Shown piece after piece: positions 49,722-50,857 of a stretch of DNA of 50,857 nt (positions are counted from its first letter, which is position 1; each line of letters begins with the position of its first letter). The position numbers and the translations under genes were made by a program. A model generated the notes under the pieces. That model was given only the letters and a program-made list of their open reading frames with translations, did not search any database and was not told the DNA's origin. Source of the DNA: Armatimonadota bacterium (GTDB lineage Bacteria; Sysuimicrobiota; Sysuimicrobiia; Sysuimicrobiales; Kaftiobacteriaceae); the NCBI GenBank assembly GCA_031459765.1, contig JAVKHY010000015.1:1-50857 (forward strand), in the 5' to 3' direction.

Positions 49722-50417
49722 ATGGAACCGCTGATCAAAGTCCGCGGGTTGACGAAGGTCTACCGGACCGACGGACAGCAGACCCCTGCTCTGCGTGGGG
49801 TGGACCTGGAGATCGCGCCGGGGGAGTTCACGGCGGTCGCCGGACCCTCGGGCAGCGGCAAGAGCACCTTGCTGCACCTCATCGGCGGCCTCGATCACCC
49901 CACCGCGGGGGAGGTGTGGCTGGAAGGACAGCGCATCGACCGGCTGGACCACAACCGGTTGGCCGAACTGCGCCTGCGCCACTTCGGCTTCGTCTTCCAG
50001 GCCTACAACCTGATCCCGGTGTTGACTGCACTGGAGAACGCCGCCTTCGTCCTCGAACTGCAGGGGCGTCCCCGCAGGGAGCGGGAGGAGCGCGCCCGCC
50101 GCGCCCTGGGCGACCTGGGGATCGGCGAACTGTGGAACCGGCGGCCCAACCAGCTCTCCGGAGGCCAGCAGCAGCGGGTCGCCGTGGCCCGGGCCCTGGC
50201 GGCCCGTCCCCGGCTGATCCTCGCCGACGAGCCCACGGCCAACCTCGACGGCGCCACCGGCGGCGCCCTCATCGACGAGATGCGGCGCCTGAACCGCGAG
50301 CACGGGGTGACCTTCCTCGTCGCCACCCACGACCCGCGCCTGCTGGAGCGGGTGCGGCGGATCGTCCACCTCGAGGACGGGCGTGTCGTGCGGGACGAGA
50401 CGCGGGAGGCGGGATGA
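49722..50417 (+). CDS. LolD/MacB-type ABC transporter ATP-binding protein
   Basis: A 231-residue ATPase. Walker A is GPSGSGKSTLLH (residues about 39-50), the Q-loop is VFQAYNLIP, the signature is LSGGQQQRVAVARALA, and Walker B is LILADEPTANLDG with the H-loop LVATHDPRLL. These match LolD/MacB proteins that drive FtsX-type permeases by mechanotransmission. ATG 49722 is preferred because CGGAGG ends 9 nt upstream; ATG 49713 and 49701 are alternatives. The stop overlaps the following start by 4 nt. Confidence 0.93.
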   Translation: MEPLIKVRGLTKVYRTDGQQTPALRGVDLEIAPGEFTAVAGPSGSGKSTLLHLIGGLDHPTAGEVWLEGQRIDRLDHNRLAELRLRHFGFVFQAYNLIPVLTALENAAFVLELQGRPRREREERARRALGDLGIGELWNRRPNQLSGGQQQRVAVARALAARPRLILADEPTANLDGATGGALIDEMRRLNREHGVTFLVATHDPRLLERVRRIVHLEDGRVVRDETREAG

Positions 50418-50857
50418 CCTTCCGGGAGAGGCGCGGGCCCGCGGTCCCCCTCGCCGCCTGCGTCGCCGTCGCCGTCTTCACCGCCGTGTGGCTCTCCGCG
50501 CCGGCCTCTGAGGCCTCCGCCGCCTCGTCCGTCGAGTTCACCACCGTCACCTTCCTGCAGTCCGGTGCGCCGGCGACCTGGTTCCTCCGCGGCCTGATCC
50601 ACCTGGAGCGCCGGGCCGCGCTGGGATCCGACGCCGTCACCCTCACCCTGGATCCCGGCGTCCTCCTCGATCTCAGCGGGCTCGGATCGACCCGGTGGTC
50701 CTGGGGCCTGACGGAGGCCTACCTCCGGCACCGCCGCGGGCCGTACGAACTGCGGGCGGGCGTGGAGCGCCTGCCGCTGGAGAGCGCGCGTCTGATGATT
50801 CCCTTCTCCGTCGAACCCGTGGATGCGCTCGGAACCAGACTCGGTCGCGCCGGACTC
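50414..50857 (+). CDS. Exported protein of unknown function, truncated by the window end
   Basis: An open frame of 148 codons runs from ATG 50414 (ATGA overlap with the ATPase stop) to the window edge. After a basic start (MTFRERRGP) there is a signal peptide (VPLAACVAVAVFTAVWLSAPASEASA). The mature part alternates polar and hydrophobic residues (ALGSDAVTLTLDPGVLLDLS, RRGPYELRAGVERLPLESAR), compatible with beta strands of an outer-membrane-type or carrier protein. Coupling to the exporter suggests a substrate or an envelope partner. No family is recognised from the visible part. Confidence 0.7.
   Translation, partial: MTFRERRGPAVPLAACVAVAVFTAVWLSAPASEASAASSVEFTTVTFLQSGAPATWFLRGLIHLERRAALGSDAVTLTLDPGVLLDLSGLGSTRWSWGLTEAYLRHRRGPYELRAGVERLPLESARLMIPFSVEPVDALGTRLGRAGL

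Overview
The window is a very GC-rich, gene-dense bacterial chromosome segment carrying about 57 genes or gene remnants, one tRNA and no rRNA, CRISPR array, transposase or prophage structural genes. The genes use GTG, TTG and probably CTG starts, have purine-rich ribosome binding sites and often overlap by 4 nt. A SelW-like gene with an in-frame UGA implies a selenocysteine-decoding bacterium. No taxonomic marker is present; the mixture (BMP, TTT and oligopeptide importers, HydB/HydC-type flavoproteins, a glutamate-synthase-like FMN protein, a DUF763 protein) would suit an uncultured deep-branching thermophile-like lineage, but that is inference.

Layout. 2-8470 (+): a nucleoside uptake and salvage island: BMP-family binding protein (truncated by the window), a VapBC toxin-antitoxin pair, an ABC ATPase and two permeases, an amidohydrolase of the SAH/MTA/guanine deaminase type, a nucleoside hydrolase, a 24-codon relic resembling the start of rbsD, a terminator, and ribokinase. 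8529-20246 (-): a long catabolic cluster read right to left: fucose/arabinose-isomerase-like protein, ribulokinase, tripartite carboxylate transporter (TctC, TctB, TctA), DapA-family lyase/aldolase, KBL/BioF-like aminotransferase, and an oligopeptide-type ABC transporter without ATPases. A divergent LacI-family gene (20462-21478) and two operator-like palindromes sit at its head. 21502-24215: a divergent pair of paralogous membrane proteins and a DegP-like protease without export signal. 24364-26215: a decayed EamA transporter, an MBL-fold hydrolase and an OsmC protein. 26188-27925 (-): SelW-like selenoprotein, a serine/alanine-glyoxylate aminotransferase and a VanZ-like protein.

28000-33283 (+): a VOC protein, then a tight four-gene redox operon in which NuoE-, NuoF- and NuoG-N-terminus-like subunits (the diaphorase part of HydABC-type enzymes) precede an FMN-binding glutamate-synthase-like protein. 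This is the best candidate here for an uncharacterised enzyme complex. 33304-40528: pyrophosphatase, two DinB-like proteins around a DUF763 protein, a BatA/B-like vWA protein with an apparent CTG start, an SDR, a secreted TIM-barrel protein, a PadR regulator and a small SpoT/Mesh1-like HD hydrolase. 40529-41824 is sparse, with a possible small ORF, inverted repeats, one exported protein and a response-regulator fragment. 41825-46422 (-): nitroreductase, exported glucosaminidase, a GTA-type holin, MOSC protein, GlyA, CoaB-like protein and tRNA-Gly(CCC). 46476-50857 (+): a LolCDE/MacB-like exporter operon with two FtsX-type permeases, a LolA-like protein, an ATPase and a truncated exported protein.

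Neighbouring genes suggest coupled functions: nucleosides imported by the BMP system can be deaminated, cleaved to ribose and phosphorylated; the isomerase/kinase pair feeds the pentose phosphate pathway; and the NuoEFG-like subunits would pass electrons between NAD(P)H and the glutamate-synthase-like flavin centre.
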